From positions 1 through 7,305 of the forward strand of contig DASRGK010000063.1 of NCBI GenBank assembly GCA_035651055.1: a stretch of 7,305 nucleotides of DNA, read 5' to 3'. Below, one piece after another: positions 5,906-7,305 of this stretch. Position 1 is the first letter of the stretch. Every line of letters starts with the position of its first letter. The notes below the pieces were generated by a model. That model was not told the origin of the DNA. It did not search any database and worked only from the letters and a program-made list of their open reading frames with translations. The stretch comes from JAFKKF01 sp035651055. Its GTDB lineage: Bacteria; Pseudomonadota; Alphaproteobacteria; Rhizobiales; Kaistiaceae. Position numbers and translations under genes: made by a program.

Positions 5906-6538
5906 ATGACCGTCACTGCCATCATCGGACTGGGCAACATGGGCAAGGGCCTCGCCCGGCGTCTTGCCGGCAAGACCGGGCTCGTCGTCGCCGCCCGTGA
6001 CGCCAACGGCGCCAAGGCTTTTGCCGCTACCCTGCCCGCCGGCAGCGTCACCGTCGCCGATCCGGCCGAAGCCGTCGCCAAGGCCGACATCGTCGTCCTC
6101 GGCCTGCCCTTCGCCGCCGCCCTCGAATTTGCGGGCAAGGCCAATCTCGCCGGCAAGGTCCTCGTCGACATGACCAACCCGGTTAAGCCCGACTATTCGG
6201 GCCTCGCGCTCGGTCACACGACCTCGGCCGCCGAGGAGCTGCAGAACGCCAGCCCGCGGGCGCGCGTCGTCAAGGCTTTCAACACGATCTTTGCCGGTCT
6301 CCTTGACGCGCCGGCGAGCCAGACCGCCGACGTCCCGGTGTTCCTTGCGGGCAACGACGAGGCGGCGGTCGACCAGGTCGCCGATCTCGTGACCCGCGCG
6401 GGCTTCGCGCCGCAAAAGGCGGGCGGCCTCGAAGCGGCGCGGCTGATCGAGCCGCTCGGCATGCTCAACATCCGCTTCGCCTACGGCCTCGGCCACGGCA
6501 CCGCGATTGCGCCGGCCTGGGTCAAGCTCGCCGCCTGA
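5906..6538 (+). CDS. NAD(P)-binding oxidoreductase, F420-dependent NADP reductase-like
   Basis: This 210-residue protein has a single Rossmann domain of the type called NADP oxidoreductase, coenzyme F420-dependent. The dinucleotide loop is GLGNMG (8-13). R31 after the second strand (VVAARD) suggests NADP(H) rather than NAD. LVDMTNPV, then ARVVKAFNTIFAG, then DVPVFLAGND and GGLEAARLIEPLGML are the conserved later segments, with VKAFN the most typical. Bacteria without F420 carry many such proteins, and the true electron partner (flavin, quinone or another acceptor) is usually unknown. ATG at 5906 has GGAG 7 nt upstream and gives the loop its normal position. The gene stands alone and diverges from the LysR gene, which probably controls it. 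A GC-rich hairpin region follows the stop. The specific reaction cannot be assigned. Confidence 0.87.
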   Translation: MTVTAIIGLGNMGKGLARRLAGKTGLVVAARDANGAKAFAATLPAGSVTVADPAEAVAKADIVVLGLPFAAALEFAGKANLAGKVLVDMTNPVKPDYSGLALGHTTSAAEELQNASPRARVVKAFNTIFAGLLDAPASQTADVPVFLAGNDEAAVDQVADLVTRAGFAPQKAGGLEAARLIEPLGMLNIRFAYGLGHGTAIAPAWVKLAA

Positions 6539-6555
6539 GCCGGAAGAGCAGTCGG

Positions 6556-6618
6556 GGCCGGATCTACCCCGGCCTCGATGCTTGCCGCGATAGCGGAACG
6601 AGGCCGGCTCGCGGCCGG
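6556..6618. terminator. GC-rich hairpin region between convergent genes, possible bidirectional terminator
   Basis: Three overlapping perfect stems lie between the convergent gene ends. The first is GGCCGG (6556-6561) with CCGGCC (6569-6574), loop 7 nt. The second is CCGGCCTCG (6569-6577) with CGAGGCCGG (6599-6607), enclosing an inner CCGC-GATA-GCGG hairpin (6585-6596). The third is CCGGC (6604-6608) with GCCGG (6614-6618), loop 5 nt. The second stem excludes the others. No run of T follows any stem, so this is not a classic intrinsic terminator. The position between converging transcripts still favours a transcript-end role. Confidence 0.45.
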
Positions 6619-6632
6619 TTGATGCCGGGGCG

Positions 6633-7305
6633 CTATCCGGCCGCTGCGATCTTCTGCCGGGTGCGCCGGCGCGGCTTTGGCGAGGACTGCGCGGCGAGCA
6701 CGGCCGCCGCTTCCGGCGGCACGGCCTCGCTGAAATAGAATCCCTGGCCGAACTGGCAGCCGCGCTCGACCATCCGCTGCATCGCCTCGGCATCCTCGAT
6801 GCCTTCGGCGACAGTCGGCAATCCAAGGCTCTGCGACAGGCTGAGGATCGCATTGATGATCTTTGCGCTCTCCGGCTTGTCGTTCATCGACGCAACGAAG
6901 GAACGGTCGATCTTGATCTTGTCCACTTGCAGTTCGCGCAAGTGGTACATGCCGGAATAGCCGACGCCGAAATCGTCGAGCGCGATCTTGATGCCGAGGC
7001 GCTGCAGCTGCGACAGCGTCCGCTTGGCCCCGGCAAGATCGCCGATCACCGCGCTCTCGGTCAGTTCGAGTTCGAGCCGGCGCGGATCGAACTTGCCGCG
7101 CTCGAGCGCCGCGATCAGCTTCACCGGAAGCAGCGGGTCGGCAAGCTGCAGCGCCGAGAGGTTGACCGACAGGGAAAGATGCGGCGGCCATTCGCGTGCA
7201 TCCGCGAAGGCGCGGTCGAGGAGGCTGAAGGTCAATTCGGAGATGAGGCCGAGCTTCTCGCATAGCGGAATGAAGGTGTCCGGCGGGATCGGCCCGCGCA
7301 CCCGA
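6633..7305 (-). CDS. EAL-domain cyclic-di-GMP phosphodiesterase, C-terminal part
   Basis: The window holds the last ~223 codons of a gene that begins beyond the right edge. The product breaks down the second messenger c-di-GMP to pGpG, which usually favours motility over biofilm. Counting from the GTG-encoded residue at 7301, the domain shows RGPIPPDTFIPLCEK, the Asn of SVNLSA (N47), the metal-binding Glu of ELTES (E79), DDFGVGYSG (109-117), K130 in KIKIDRSFV, E166 in VAEGIED and QGFYFSEAVP (186-195). All catalytic residues within view are intact, so an active enzyme is likely. The EAL signature itself would fall just outside the window. GTG at 7301 is not the true start, since the open frame and the homology both run off the edge. 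The C-terminus ends in a short basic stretch (SPKPRRRTRQK). Any GGDEF or sensor domain upstream is not visible. Confidence 0.93.
   Translation of the reverse strand, partial: RVRGPIPPDTFIPLCEKLGLISELTFSLLDRAFADAREWPPHLSLSVNLSALQLADPLLPVKLIAALERGKFDPRRLELELTESAVIGDLAGAKRTLSQLQRLGIKIALDDFGVGYSGMYHLRELQVDKIKIDRSFVASMNDKPESAKIINAILSLSQSLGLPTVAEGIEDAEAMQRMVERGCQFGQGFYFSEAVPPEAAAVLAAQSSPKPRRRTRQKIAAAG

Noticed and set aside
4926..5909. 327-codon open frame on the + strand
   Set aside because: It is antisense to the LysR gene and has no recognisable motif. Only its last 18 codons, outside the LysR gene, are mentioned as a weak leader-ORF possibility.
5663..6853. 396-codon minus-strand frame spanning the divergent region
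   Set aside because: It runs antisense through the oxidoreductase gene and out of frame through parts of the LysR and EAL genes, so it is a GC-driven shadow.
1..7305. CRISPR arrays, tRNA or rRNA genes, insertion sequences, attachment sites
   Set aside because: No regularly spaced repeats, cloverleaf-like sequence, transposase frame or terminal inverted repeats were seen by eye on either strand.

Overview
The window is GC-rich, densely packed bacterial DNA. Gene content (LacI, LysR, EAL, VapBC, sugar-acid catabolism) and strong G/C bias at codon third positions suggest an alphaproteobacterium, probably of the Hyphomicrobiales (rhizobia and relatives). That placement is inferred from style and protein flavour only.

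Layout, left to right: (1) the 3' end of a LacI-family repressor gene on the + strand (1-200); (2) convergent with it, a VapBC-type toxin-antitoxin pair on the - strand (207-874); (3) a four-gene catabolic operon on the - strand, read from 4813 down to 939: an SDR dehydrogenase, the N- and C-terminal subunits of a split transketolase, and an enolase-superfamily sugar-acid dehydratase; (4) a LysR-type regulator on the - strand (4908-5801), divergent from (5) a small F420-reductase-like NAD(P)-binding oxidoreductase on the + strand (5906-6538); (6) a GC-rich hairpin region, then the 3' part of an EAL-domain c-di-GMP phosphodiesterase on the - strand (6633-7305, cut by the window edge).

The catabolic genes are tightly coupled: 1-bp overlap, 8-bp overlap, then an 11-nt gap filled by a strong ribosome binding site. 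The operon promoter region carries a 16-bp element at 4849-4864 that matches the half-sites described for gluconate-type LacI-family repressors. The LacI-family gene ending at position 200 is therefore the natural candidate regulator. No kinase, aldolase or transporter is visible, so the pathway is only partly in view.

The most interesting feature is the split transketolase. It keeps the thiamine-diphosphate machinery. By eye alignment with E. coli TktA, however, several residues that contact the substrate or its phosphate are replaced: His26 by Tyr, His100 by Met, Ser385 by Tyr, His461 by Gly and Asp469 by Tyr. With the dehydrogenase and dehydratase beside it, this suggests a ketol transfer on an unusual, perhaps non-phosphorylated, sugar or sugar-acid derivative. 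The exact substrate cannot be read from the sequence.
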